From positions 1 to 14,923 of the forward strand of contig CACYEB010000157.1 in the NCBI GenBank assembly GCA_902773305.1: DNA of 14,923 nt. Reading direction: 5' to 3'. Under the pieces are notes generated by a model. That model searched no databases, had not been told where the DNA came from, and worked only from the letters and a program-made list of their open reading frames with translations. The stretch comes from an uncultured Bacteroidia bacterium. Lineage in GTDB: Bacteria > Bacteroidota > Bacteroidia > Bacteroidales > UBA932. Position numbers and translations under genes: made by a program. Position 1 is the stretch's first letter; every line of letters begins with the position of its first letter. Shown here in pieces: positions 14,838-14,923 of this stretch.

Positions 14838-14923
14838 ATGCAAAGAAGAGACTTTATCCGTTATTCGGCGCTGGGAGCGGCGGCTGCAGCACTGCCGCTT
14901 GGCGCATTTGGCAAAGAGGCATC
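14838..14923 (+). CDS. N-terminus of a Tat-exported protein (3' end cut by window edge)
   Basis: The first 28 codons read MQRRDFIRYSALGAAAAALP and then LGAFGKEA. This is a twin-arginine signal: RRDFI fits the S/T-RR-x-F-L-K pattern closely, followed by an Ala-rich hydrophobic stretch and a probable AFG or similar cleavage region. Folded enzymes, often with cofactors, use this route to the periplasm; in Bacteroidota such starts are common on Gfo/Idh/MocA-type oxidoreductases, sulfatase-like and other hydrolases. The visible part is too short to choose among them. It runs in the same direction as pyrE and the methyltransferase gene but is 60 bases away, so it is probably separately expressed. 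Confidence 0.8.
   Translation, partial: MQRRDFIRYSALGAAAAALPLGAFGKEA

Noticed and set aside
1..14923. Search for CRISPR arrays, tRNAs, insertion sequences, phage genes or defence systems.
   Set aside because: No spaced direct repeats, cloverleaf-like sequences, transposase motifs or terminal inverted repeats were found; almost all of the window is covered by recognisable core genes.

Overview
This window looks like core chromosome from a G+C-rich member of the Bacteroidota, most likely the order Bacteroidales. Three things point there. The promoters match the Bacteroidota consensus (TTTG, about 20 bp, then TAnnTTTG) rather than the E. coli type, and Shine-Dalgarno sites are mostly weak or missing. 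A DUF4290 gene, a family I know only from Bacteroidota, is present. NusA, IF2, RimP, FtsK, PyrE and LpxD all carry sequence features typical of that phylum. I see no tRNA, rRNA, insertion sequence, phage gene, CRISPR array or attachment site. No gene-free stretch exceeds about 120 bases. The genus cannot be fixed by reading alone.

Layout. 1-1917 (minus): the lipid A genes lpxD and lpxC, overlapping by 17 bases, with lpxC running off the left edge. 2039-6503 (plus): rimP-nusA-infB, an operon for ribosome maturation, transcription elongation/termination and translation initiation. It has a good promoter and a terminator-like hairpin in its very short leader. 6519-7376 (minus): a lone dTDP-4-dehydrorhamnose reductase gene, convergent with infB. 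7450-10996 (plus): a DUF4290 gene overlapping ftsK, followed by a small LolA-like periplasmic protein. 11007-12695 (minus): a Nudix hydrolase and an N-acetylhexosamine-kinase-like phosphotransferase in one operon. 12781-14777 (plus): pyrE and an RsmF-like rRNA m5C methyltransferase. 14838-end (plus): the first 28 codons of a protein with a Tat-type signal.

How the genes work together. Most are housekeeping genes for envelope building (lpxC, lpxD, the rhamnose reductase, lolA-like), division and chromosome segregation (ftsK), gene expression (rimP, nusA, infB, the methyltransferase) and pyrimidine synthesis (pyrE). I do not see a defence, mobile or secondary-metabolite system. The points most worth a second look are the attenuator-like hairpin ahead of rimP-nusA-infB, an internal duplication in the DUF4290 protein together with its overlap with ftsK, two compact divergent promoter regions (one nearly symmetric, at nudix/pyrE), and the Nudix plus sugar-kinase pair.
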